Shown: positions 10,829 through 22,800 of the stretch, one piece after another
Layout: each line of letters opens with the position of its first letter
Position numbering within the stretch: position 1 is the stretch's first letter
DNA from: Eutreptiella sp. 'Long Island Sound 2002'
Taxonomy: Eukaryota; Euglenozoa; Euglenophyceae; Eutreptiales; Eutreptiaceae
DNA length: 64,000 nt
Direction of reading: 5' to 3'
Assembly (NCBI GenBank): GCA_964036045.1
Contig: OZ038378.1
Span: 170,468,476-170,532,475, forward strand
Program-made: the position numbers and the translations under genes
The notes under the pieces: generated by a model
What the model saw: the letters and a program-made list of their open reading frames with translations, nothing else
What the model was told of the DNA's origin: nothing
Database searches by the model: none

Positions 10829-13800
10829 ATGGGCAGCAGATCAATCACACATTCATTCATTCATTCGTTCACAGCGACCCTGGGGAAACGCGCCTTAGAG
10901 CCACCCGCCACTGACCTAAAGCGACCGAAGGCCGATGTTGCGCCCCGCAAGACCGGCGTGGCAATTGTGTGGTTCCGGGCGGACTTGCGGCTGATGGACA
11001 ATCCGGCCCTGGCCCATGCGGCGGCGGAATACACCGCAACCGTGCCGCTGTATGTCTGGGCCCCAGAGGAGGAGGGTGAGTGGGGCCCACGGGGTATGTC
11101 CGAGCAACCCACGCTCCTCAAGTCTCCCCCAGTCGCATTTTGTTTGGGTTCGCAGAGGTTACCGGTTCATAGGCAAATTGTCAACGGATCCAGCTCCTGC
11201 GGGCCCAATAGCGTTGCTGCTGTACCTCACCCACCCTGGCCTCCATCAGGTGCCACTGCCTCTCAGGGCAGGGCTGCGGTGGGGTGCTTGGGTCTGCAAG
11301 GGGGAGTTGGAGGGCTGAGCGGCATGGGCAGTACCCAACGCTCCCACTCCAATGCCAGACAAGCGGATCCTGCTGGGCCGGGCTGGGTCATGCAGCTCGA
11401 CAAGGAGCCTCTGGAGGCCGCATCGAAAAACATACGCGCAGCATTTTTGTCCGAAAGGGTACACATTGCCAGGGCCATCCAGTGCCATGCCGCTGAGTGG
11501 GGTTGCGATGAGAAGATATGCTACAATGGACCTCAACGCTTACATATTTTGCCCATTTCATCGCATCTCTGAAACCGGTGGGCGTCCGGACCGGTTCCAC
11601 TGCAACCAGCCACCAACCATCCGTTGAAAAGGAGGGGGAGGGGACACCCTCTACACCTCAAAGTCATCGCCATGTTGCACTGATCATTTGAAGATGCGTA
11701 ATTTCGGTAACCAGTTTTCACTGCCGGGTAACCGGCTTTCAAAAAGGACAGGGGGGTGGGGCCTGCGATCCCTGGTTCCAACCTGAAATTCTCAATTCTC
11801 AAGATTATATGGATCCGATGACCAGTGCTTCCATGGCCAGGCCCACAAATTGTTGGGACCAAGAGAAAAGAAGCAATGAGGATAGACAGGGGGGGGGGAT
11901 TTCTATCAGCAGAGTACACCAGCAATGGTGAGAACAGTCTGAGCACAAGGAAGAAAATAAAAGGAAACGGACGAAGACTTTGCATGTTGCATTGATTTTC
12001 CGGGATCCATTCCTTCATCTTCCCCAGGACAAGCGCTCCTGACACTCACTGACAGAAAAAGGGCGTATCCAGGGTTTTGCTGAACCAAGCAAGCGGGGGG
12101 GGGGGCGGACCCAGGCACCCAGAAGTTTGGGAAACGGAAGACCCACAGGTGTCCCACCCCCACGGCCACGGCCACGAGAGGGCCGTAATTCCCACGTGAA
12201 GGAGGTGAGTTGTGGGAAACTGAACAAGCCCTCCGCAGCACCAAACAATCCAACGAAAGCATCGCTCTCAATCCACTGCAACCCATGCAAACCGCCAGCG
12301 CTGCGCAACACGCCTGAACTCTCTCCAACACTCTGTATTCCTCAACCATCCTCTTTGCAACCGCGTGCGACCCTCTATGGCCCTCGGTAACCCCCTGCCA
12401 GGGATGCATTAGAAGGGAAGGGACCTCAGAGGCGGCCCCAGAAGCGCTTAGGCAGGCGGATGGAGGAGGTTGCCAAAGCGGTTGGGGGCGATTACTGTCG
12501 GTTACAAATGCCATTGCAGCTGGCACTTGGCGTCAGGGAGACAGTGGCTGGGCATAGGCTGGGCGCCCCGAGGGGGGGGTGGGGGTACGCCCCACCCTTC
12601 CAGTCCAGACCCCCCCCCCTTCCCCTTGGGGTGGCTCCCGTGATGGGAGCCCCGCGTGGGCCCACAGGGGATGGGAAAGGGGGGGGGGGTACTCCAACAA
12701 TGTTCGCCACGACATGCTGATCATTTTGAGGTACATCACGGGGAATCTTTTTCCGCATTGTTTTTCTGGGCTGCTTTGCAGCCCGATTTCTCAGCCAGGA
12801 CTTGTCCTCAGACTGCCACTTTAAAAGGGCTCTGTCATGGGAGCCCCCCCCCCCCTCCAGGGGGTCAAAGGGCTTGAACTACCCCCCCCTCCCCCACGTG
12901 CAAACCGCAAACCTGTTTGGGTTGGGGTGAGGGGCTGCAGTGGGAATGTTGGGGAGGCTGGTCCTGCCCTGTCCTGATCAGTCCGTTCCACCACCCGTTA
13001 ATCCGGCGAAACCGGTGGGGCAGGTACCCCCGCCACGCCCTTGTAATCCCCCCCCCCCCCAGGGGCGGCACTTGGCCCAAAAAGCATAGGAACTGCCTGG
13101 CGCCGAAGAAAAATCTTCCTTAGGTTATGCTGGAACTGCTGCAGTTTAGTGCTACCATTGTGTGGTGCCCTGGGGGGGGGGGGGCGTCGCTTCATGACCG
13201 CCCCCCCCCCCCCCCTTGGGGGGGAACCGTCATGACATTGGGGGGCAGTTTTAAAGGGGTGGGGGGTAGAGGGTGTGGAATGGGTGGGGCGTGGGTGGGG
13301 CGTGGGGGGGGGAGACTTGGGTGTCACCGTTGGGGCCTACGTAGGGATTGGGCTCAGGCCGGCACCCGTGCGATCCGCTGCGGTCGCGGTGCGCCTGCTC
13401 TGGGCACACGGTGGGGCCGTCCCCCCCCCCATCCTCCTCTTTCCCCCGCCGCTCCGGTGCGCTGGACAGTGTCCGTGGCATGGGCTGATGCCGTGGCCCG
13501 TCGTGCACCGGGCAAAAGGGTCGAGGGTATCCGGTGGTTTGGCACATCGGTGTCCAATACAGGGGGGGGCTTTAATTGGGCGGTGGGAAAATTTGTTTGG
13601 ACAAATTTCGAAGCCCTCCCTCGTACCAAATATTTCCTTCAATTTTAAGGATTCTTTGTGCCATATTGTGTCAGGGGGTGCCATAACGACACCCACCTTT
13701 TTTTTCTTCACTATGACATCCACACTCTGATGTTACAGCTCTGCCAGATTCTGATGTAGCTTAGTTGGTAGTTGCGCTAGGTTCTAGTTCCAAGGGTCCT

Positions 13801-16800
13801 GGGATCAAACCTAGCTTAGGGTGTATTTTTATATACCTTTTTTATGTCTGCACGTCTGCATGTCATCTGAACGTCATGCCCACCAGGAAATGACAGTATC
13901 CATCCAGAGCCCACCAGGAAATATCAGTGACCATCCAGAGCCCACCAGGAAATAACAATACCAATTTTTTACCCCCTTAATTTTGGTCATCCGAAAAAAA
14001 AACCTCTTAAATTAAAGCCCCCCCCTGTATTGAGACATTTGACGGGCGTGCGCTGGCGCTGATGGGTCTGTCTGTCTGTCCGCAGGAGCGCAGGAGGTGT
14101 GGCTCCGGGAATCGGTGCAGTGCCTGCACGCGTCGCTGCAGTCCAGAGGCAGCGGGCTGGTCCTCCGCGGGGGCCCGGCCGGTGCTGCCCACGAGTTGTT
14201 GGCGGTCGCGAAGGAGACGGGCGCGGCGGCGGTGTTCTTCAACCGGCGCTACGAGCCTGCGGTATGCGCCCGTGTGCCGTGTGCCGCGAGCCCCCCCCCC
14301 CTCCCGTGAGGCCGCCGGGGGTGCGAACGGCCCCCCGCCGCACTGCCCCGCCACCGCCCCCCCGTCGCTCTGCAGGTCCGCGCCCGGGACGAGGCCGTGG
14401 CGGCGCAGCTCCGGGCCGAGGGCGTCGACGTCAGGACGTTCAACGGGTCGCTGCTGTACGAACCGGAGCAGGTCTGTGCCGCCGGGCGCTGGGGGACGGA
14501 GGCCGATCCGGCCCCCACAGCCCCCCACCCCCAAGCCTCGCCCCATGGCCCCTGCCCAAGGCCCATCCACAACCCGCTCCATTGCCCACCGGCCCTTGTT
14601 GCCGCGTGGGGCCGAGCCCCCGATCGCCCCTACCCCCAACCCTTTGCCCCGATGCCACGGCACCCCCCCCCCCCCCCGTCACCCCTGCCCCTTTCTCTCG
14701 CCCCGCCCTCCCACCCACGCCCCTTTGCACTCCTTGGGCGCCCGTGGGGATAGTCATCTGGCAAACCTCCTCCGTCTCAAAACCCTCCAGAGCCGCGTAT
14801 ATCGCACGACGTCGCCGCCACCCCCCAGACGTGTGTGTGTATGTGGGGGAGGGGGGGGGGGGGGGCGGCAGACAAGGAGGAGGGGCGCAGCAAGGCAGGA
14901 GAGGCAACCAGGACAGGGAACCAGAATGGAGGGGATGGGAGAGCGTGCGCATGGGAGGCAGCAACAACAAAGGGGATGGCCTGGCCAGCCAGCCCTGTCG
15001 CTACCGGGTGCCAGGGCAACCCCTGCTCAACCGGCATCAGGTGGGGGGTATCTCCCGCAGCCCAGATGGGCTGTTTGCGCAACAAGAGCGGGAGCCCACC
15101 AGGGGCAGACCAGCCGTGAGGGGGAAAGGGATATATGGTGTACGGCCGGGACAACGCGTGGAGGAGCAGGGCACCTGGGCCTCACGCACACGGAAACACA
15201 GCGAGGCAGGTTATGGACGGCCTGTGGACAGAGGCGTGTGGACAGCAAAAACAGTCAAACGACGCTGGCAACAACCAGCACAACCTCAATACGCCAACTA
15301 CTGGGCGCCGCTGACGCGCAAACGGCACATCATGCCACATCCAGCACAGCCCCGGCACACCAACCACTGGGCTCCGCGAACGCGGAAACGACACCAGCAA
15401 GAGCACCGGCCCCAGCGGCCGACAGAAAGAAGCAACCCGACGCAACATGCGAAGGGAAGAACGGGTGACCGTCCAGGGCCCCGTAAAGGAACAACAATCA
15501 GACGGAATGTCACACAGGGGGGGGGGGGGGGCGCCATGACCACACCTTCGGTGGTTTGTAGACATTGTCTGCTCCGAGTACACACGGTCTGCGCATTGTA
15601 GACGGGGGCGCCGTGTTGTAGATGCGGTTGTTTTTTGTGAGCGGTGTGGCACGGAACGCCGAAACGTGCCGACACGAAGCGCGCCGCACCGCAGCGGGTC
15701 GACTGTTTGGCCCCGGTGGTCTGGCGGCTCGGCCCCAACCGCCTGCCTCATGTCCCGGACTGTGCGCCGGTGCCCATGCGCGGCCAATGAACACGGGGCC
15801 TGTGAGCACATCCGCAGCGGTCGTGCGATCCGCGTTGATCGCAACCGCTGAGGTCGTCACGGCGGGTCATCAATAACACATTTCACTGGGGCGCCGGGTG
15901 CACTACGCGGTCACCCACCCGTAGTCCCCCCGACCGGACGCCGCACGATGTGCCCCAATCGTTCCTCAGATTCATATGCCCGGCGGTTGGGGCGGAGGCC
16001 ATTGGGGCACGCTCACCCCCTTCGTACGCCTCTGCGAGCGGCTGGGGCCGCCTTCCAGGCCCTGCGCCGCCCCCGCGCAGCTCGCGGTCCCGCGTGACGG
16101 CCTTCCCAGATCCCTCGGCATCGACGAACTGGGCATCGCTCGGATGCCCGTGTCCGCGAAGACCGGACAGGTCCGATGCACGTCCTCCTGCACCGCGTCT
16201 CGCATTTGACAGGGCGGTGGCACGGGGGGCTCTCGGAGGAGGCAGCCCCCAACAAATCGCCAAAGAGCCCTCTGTAGCGCCTTTGTTGGCACTCTCTGAT
16301 GCCCCCCCGCCCGCCCCCCGGCGTTGTCGGGTTCCGTCGACCGCGTTCGGTTACCCGCCAACCGCCGTCGATTGGCAGCCGCTCTAGACCCTGCCAACGG
16401 CAGATAATTTCCTTTCATTCTTTTTTGCCTCAAAACGCACCGGGACCCCAGAATTGGGGGAGGGTGGGGGGTTTCGGGGCCGGTGTTGCGTCAACCCAAA
16501 CAATCGTCCGATGCAACAGCGTAAGCGTCCGTGAAATGACACGCATCATCGTTTTGTCGTCTCATTCACGTACCGATTTTGTGTGCAAAGCATGGGAAGT
16601 AGGGTCCATGGAGCCCCCTTGCCCTCAGCGCGCGGGGCAGGGGATTGCCATGAAACCGGTGCTGAATGCGCAGGAGAACCGCACTCCACTGACGTGCTTT
16701 GGCCCCCTGCGGCATGCCGCGTGCCCTCAAAAACGTTTGGGACTGTCATGGAAGTCTCCCGTTTGATATGCGGTGGTGCCTTGATCGTTTCGGGGCTGTT

Positions 16801-19800
16801 GCTCTGCAAGGAATGCCATCCACACGCCGCAATCAGTGTCGCCTGGAGGGCAAGTCTGGTGCCAGCAGCTGCGGTACTTCCGGCTCCAAGAGCGTGTACA
16901 CATGTTGCTGCTGCTCAAAAGCTCGTAGTCGACCCCTGGGCATGGGGCATGGGGCATGGGGCATGGGGCATGGGGCATGGGCCGAGCATCGGGGGCTTTG
17001 CTCGACGCAGGATTTGACGAATCGTCGTTCAGCCACACCGGGTTTTCTTTCGAGAATTTCGAGCGGCCCCTGTTGTGCTCCTTCCCCTCGCCACGTGACG
17101 CCACATTCGGTCTCTGCCTGGGAACACACGGTCTCCGTCCTCTGTCCGTCCCGGTCGTGGGACGTGAACGAGATGTTAGAATCGATGGGGCATTGGATTT
17201 GAGGTGTTCTTTTGGCCAGTGGGCCCGCACACTTGTCTTTTTACTTTGTCTGGGCGCGCAGGTTGTGGACTGGGGCAAAGGCATCCGCGATGCATGGCGC
17301 TTCGGAGAGCAGCACGCGTTCGCTCAAATGCAGGCCTTCATCAAAAGTGGTCTCCCGCAATACGAGGTCTGCGGATTCCGCCTCCCGCTTCGGCATCGGA
17401 CGCCTGGGCAAAGCCCGTCTCATTGCTGCGCCGCCCAAATGTTTCCAGTCGCCCGCCCAACCCCCCCTTCCCCCGCCATTTGGACCCTTTTCTGCCGCGC
17501 GGGACCCCCACGCCCCAGTCCCTTCGGAGTGTACACAAAAGGCGTCATCAGACGTCTTTTATCGGGTGCAATTCCCGGAGGCATTTGAGACAACTGCCTT
17601 TGCCTTCACGGTTGCCCCTGCTCCGTGATACAAACCCGCAGCTCGGGTACAGAAGTGCCCGGGATTGCTTGGCCTATGGCATAGGGAGCACACTCCACGA
17701 GCAAGACCACGGGCACAATGCCTGGAAATGCAGTGCGCCACGAATGGAAAGCATTTGGTGATCCAGAACCCCGTGGCCCTGCGTTGCCTGATTCGTGGTT
17801 CAGAGCACTCTGATTTTGACAGTCTGGGAAGGACTGCATGACATCAGATAGATGCTGTGCATGCACGAAGGAGGACTGTGGGCATGCATAACGTCCGGGG
17901 CGTTCCTCACATCAGAATCCTAGAATCAGTGCTGGTGTATTTTGAGGGTGTATTTGGCATCAAACTCCAGATTGAAGGGGAAGGATGCCACTGGACCTCC
18001 CTCGAGGCTGAACTGAGTGTTGACCCCACCATCAATCTCATTGCCGTCGCCATGCAACAACAGGGAAATTCCAATGATCCCATGCACAAGCAATGGTTAT
18101 GTTTCCATGATTGCCATTCCCTCAATGCCAATGTGCACTGTGCTCCCTCACAGGCCTACTTTTCCCCAAAACGGTGATTTACTCCTCCCCCTCTGAAAAA
18201 GCATCCCACAACAGAAAAAAAGGTATGTCATGAATTTAATGCAAACCGTTACTCACTCACATGGTGGAAACCCTATGCGGTGGATGCCATGAGGTTCAGA
18301 AGACTACGACAGACCCATGGCAAGGATTGAGGTCCTCGATTGGCACTGACACCTTTTTTGATATGGTGGCTGCCCACTACAAGTACGTACCAACTGCGCT
18401 GCTGAGCACACCGTAGGCCCATCACGGAGCACGGGCATGGAAATTGGGCCAAGTGCACAATTTTGGACGAAGAAATGGCCTACATCTACATACAGATCTA
18501 TTGGCATTTCGACCATTGCATGTCTGTGCTCACTAAGCCCAACTGAAGAGTCCCGAGTTTGTTCCCTCTTTTTAGGTACAGAAGCACTACCTTGTGTAGA
18601 ATATTGAATCACGAGCAGTTGGACAAAGTTGCACACTTTGTTGCACAAGTGTCCACTTTCTGCATGCGCTGTGCAGTTTCTCTCTGCCATGCTTCCCAAG
18701 CCCAAAACAGATGAACGTCAGGAGAAGATTTTGGCAATGGCTCGCTCCACAACTCACCACCAGCAAGTGATATCCACCCTCCAAGAGTCAACAGCAACCC
18801 ACCGGGATCAAACAGCAACCACCAGGAAGTAACCACTAGCAATTACCAGCAAACCGCTATGTAGTCCAAAGGCAAGGATAGCATCAGGAAACGAAAACAT
18901 TTCTAGCAACATTCCCATAAAAACAAGCTGCAACAAGCCGAAAAGCACTTTAATAAGGCAAGTCTAGCATTGCCAAAGGCAGGCTCACAGCATGTGGGCG
19001 CGAAATTGGCCACAGCAACTTCGGGACTGCATGCGAAACCCGCGTTGAAATTTTCTGGAACGAAAAAACCCCGGTGCAAAATCCCCCCTTTCTGTACCTC
19101 CGCACAACCCCCGCCCCCTTTTCCCCAACTGCAGACCTGATCGGGACCTTTCCCCACCTTGCTTCCCCCGTTCTTTGCAATGCAGAACAAGAGGAGCTCT
19201 GCGGATGACTCCTGCGTCTCCCGACTGTCGCCATTTCTGAGATGGGGAGAATTATCGCCGCGGCAGTTGCACTGGGCTGTGGTGGATGCAGGTATTGGGA
19301 CCGGGCGTGGAGGGCTGCGTCAAGGATGGGGCTGTGGGGCACCGCATCCCTGTTGCCTGCGGTCTCTCGGGTGCCCGCTCCCGTTGCATGTTCAGGGCTG
19401 CCCAAAGAGAAAACAAAGACTTTTGGCCGGCGCCTGTTCTGGCGAGACTTGGCCTATTTCCAGCTGCACTCGTTCCCCGACATGCCCACAGCCCCGATCC
19501 GGCGGCACTACAGCCTCCTGCGATGGAGTGGCGACGATTCAAGGCTCAGGTGTCCGGTCGATGGCTGCCCTCTGCTGCGAAGTGCGCCCCTAGCACAATC
19601 CTGTCAGCACTTGACATGAGGTTGGACAAGGGCCCACCGGTCCCCAGCTGACCTGGGGGGGGGAGGGGGGGCAGGTCGTTTGGGGCTCCTGGGGGTGCTC
19701 GTCCTGCGGCGCGCAATTCGGGTAATTATCGTGGAACAGGGGAAATTGTACCCTTTCGTACCTTTGTACCTGCAACTCACTCATGGCAAAGTGGATATAT

Positions 19801-22800
19801 GCATTTGGGGCTTATTTGGGGCTCAGTCATGCATCGTCGTGTCTTCCATCCCACTTCTTTCGCCCAGAAATGAGAAAAGTTGATGCGGTGCTAATCGCCC
19901 GAAAGCTAATTACCTTTACCCTGCGGCGCGCTCCCCCTGCCAACCCTGGCCAAGCCCCCCCAGCCCCCACCAGACCACAGGCAGTCTGCGGCTCTGCGTG
20001 CACGCTACGGGCAGTCTGCTGCACTGGTGGGCGGTGGCACAAGCCTTCCACTCTGATCCACAAAACAGCCCTTCTGCTCCCTTTTACTCGATGGACAACA
20101 GCGAGTCACTGCAACAGCGAGGGCTGGACGCCGGTGGTACTCCAAGGTCACCGACCAGCCTCTTTGGACCGACCCCATGCATATGCACGGGTCAAAAGTG
20201 CGCCCCCCCCCCCCCCTTTTGAGCTTGGCTCTGCTTGCCAGTCCCCTTTCGGAGATCAGTCGGCAGCAAAGTGGATGTACACGCAGACAGTTTGACTGGG
20301 CACACTCAGTCCTGCGACTGAGACGACCACTCTCCTGCCCTTGATCTTGTGTGGCAGGGCCTGGCAGAAGGGGAACACCGGATATCCGATGGTGGATGCA
20401 GGAATGCGAGAGCTGTACGCGACCGGGTACATGCAGCAGAACGTGCGAATGGTGTGCCTGCAACTGCGCTCGGGTGAAAAAAGCCCCCCGCCCCCCCCCC
20501 CCCCCCAGTAATGCCCGTGCAAGTGTTTGTGGGCACCCTTCTTCCACGCTGACACTGTGGAAAATGGTGGTAGACACTCACGCCCAGGGCTCCTTTTCAC
20601 AACTCAGCACCACTGGGGGGTGGGGGGCTGGGGGGTCCCTGGACCCACCCAACCTGGCCTGGGGTTGGCTCGCCCTCACCACCGCCGTGCCCGACCAGTA
20701 CGTCGCTGCCCACCATCACGTGGTGCATCAGCTGCTTCCCAGACCCCCCGACCTGCCCAGTCTCCTCCGCCTCCTCACCACTTAGCCTCTCCTTCCCCTT
20801 GAGCTGCCATGACCTCGAGACCTAGTTGGCCACAGGAGGCTGCCGAGGTAGAGTGCCGGGGGGGGGGTGCAGGGAAGGTGCCCGCTGTAGTTGCTGCGCA
20901 GGACCCAGTGCAGGGCGGCGCTGTGACGCAGGGACATCGTGCCTGTGGTAGGGGGGGGTGGGGCACGTGTCCCAGAAGTGGGGGAGGCCAGGCCGTGATG
21001 TGCAAGGGGATATGCTCGACGGCCGGGGTGAGGTGAGGGGCTGGGTTACCGAGGACGTCCATCAGGGGCGCTGTGAGAGACGCTCGGCCTGCAGCATCCA
21101 GGAGGGGAGGGCGGCTGGGGTCAGGGTTGACTCGCCAGGCACTGGGCAGGCTGAAGGCTAGCTACGGCGCTGGTGACCGTAGACGCGGCGTGGGGTGGTC
21201 GGCAACAACGGACACTTGGGCATGGGGGGTGGCAATGCCGTAGACGCCCACGAGCACGGGGGAATCTCCTGCTGTGCATGGAATATGGGGGCCACGGTGA
21301 ACAGGATCCAGGCCAGGCGTACGTGAAGGGCGAAGAAGGGGGGGGGGAGTGGTAGAGGAGGTGGGCGTTGGAGTCTGAGTGAGGGCGGTGGCAAAAGGGG
21401 CACTTGATGCCATCATAGGACGGGGGGTGGTGCTGTGCATGGAGCAGGCGGAGGTGCATGATGCGGCGGAGCGCCAGGGGGGGGGGGGGGGCTTCACGCG
21501 GTCCAACGCCTCATGGAAGATGTTGGCCGACCAGCTGGGGTGCACCAGGGGGTGCCGAGCGGCGAACTCAGCCTGAGCCGCGGTGTTGTAGGCCGACTCT
21601 GAGGCGCGTGAGGGGTTGATGAAGACGGCGCCGCCCCGGAGGGCCCAAGGGTATGGTGGCGGGGAGAGCCGTCAGAAGTCCTTGGTCAGCCAAGGAGCCG
21701 GGGTAGGCGTTGAGGAGGGCGAGGAGAGTGCGGTCCCAGGAGGTGTGCTGGGCCGGGAGCCACACTTCGCGGAGGGCGGCGCAGAGAGCAAGGAGGGCCG
21801 CACAGTAGGGGACACACAGGGCGGAGGATGGGGAGGGGCCGCGGGTGGTGTCACAGAAAAGGGACGCATGTGAAGTCGGAAGCGAGAAAGAGCTTGCTGG
21901 GCCAAGGGCCGAGGGCGAAGAGGAGGTCGAGCTTCGCCAACCACTCAGCATCGATGGAGTGGCCGGAACCCCGGAGGTGGGTAGTCGAGCACCGAGAGGT
22001 TGAAGGAGTGTACTGAACGGAGGCAGAGCACGGGGCTGGCGCCGCTGTGCGCGTCTGCCCGCTGGGCGCGTTGCAGGGCGTTTTGCGCCTTGTTGGCGAG
22101 GGATAGCTCGGGGAGGACGTGGACGCCAACCACTTCGGGGGGGAGGGGGGGGGGGCAATGGCGGTGCCAGTGGGCTCGGGTATGGGGATGGTGAGGAGGG
22201 CCGCCCGGCCCGAGCGGGAGTCGATGAGAGTGAACTGCTGCTTGTTGGTCGACGGCCATGGTGGCCACAGAGGCAAGGGAGGGGTCAATGAAGCGGCAGT
22301 CGTCACTGTAGGTGATGAAGGTGGCTGGGAGGACAGCATGGAGGCCCGGGATGGAGAGGGGGAGGGTGATGGCCGTACTGGCCAAGGTGATGACCAAGCT
22401 AGGGCTTTGTAGTGGAGCTGGGCGACGCCATCGCCCTAGTTGCCGCCCTCATCGTGGGGGGGGGGGGGGGGGGCGAACCCCTTGCGGGGGGCCACACAGA
22501 TGATGAGGCGGCTGTAGAAGCTGTCCGCCCAGGGGCTGAAGACCCACGTAGTGCGTAGGTTGGCGCATAGCTAGGCGGTCTCGTGGCACAGTACACGGAG
22601 ATAGGCGTCGGATTCGTACCAAGGCGTAGGTGCCGTGTGCGGAGAGGGAGGCGTAGACTGTAGCACGGCACACCCTCGCAAGGGTGAGCGCGTTGTGGCC
22701 CGGGCGGTAGGCGAAGGAGACGGGGGTGTACGTGGAGGTGATCTCGAGGTCGGCGGAGGGGCGGTCGGTGGCGATGCCGGAGATGGTGCTGGTGATGCCA

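Larger units (their letters stand above)
13560..14027. mobile_element. TA-flanked TIR element (MITE-like) in photolyase intron 1
   Basis: The left end CAGGGGGGGGCTTTAATT (13560-13577) is the exact reverse complement of the right end (14010-14027), and both ends are flanked by TA, as expected of Tc1/mariner-type insertions. The 468-bp element has no transposase. Inside are a tRNA-like A/B-box segment and three 31-bp repeats. A diverged relative lies at 27237-27523 in intron 10 of the same gene. Confidence 0.8.

Noticed and set aside
13752-13830. Functional tRNA gene
   Set aside because: No acceptor stem pairs, the D arm has an extra base and the T loop is short.
14062-15601. Two long plus-strand frames of 468 and 500 codons
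   Set aside because: They run through photolyase exons 2 and 3 in the wrong frames and continue into intron 3. The GC-rich, Pro/Arg-rich text has no domain.
17150-17200. Further 18S rRNA similarity (AACGAGATGTTAGAATCGA)
   Set aside because: A weak resemblance to the region near position 1000 of 18S, but too short and gapped to claim without an alignment.
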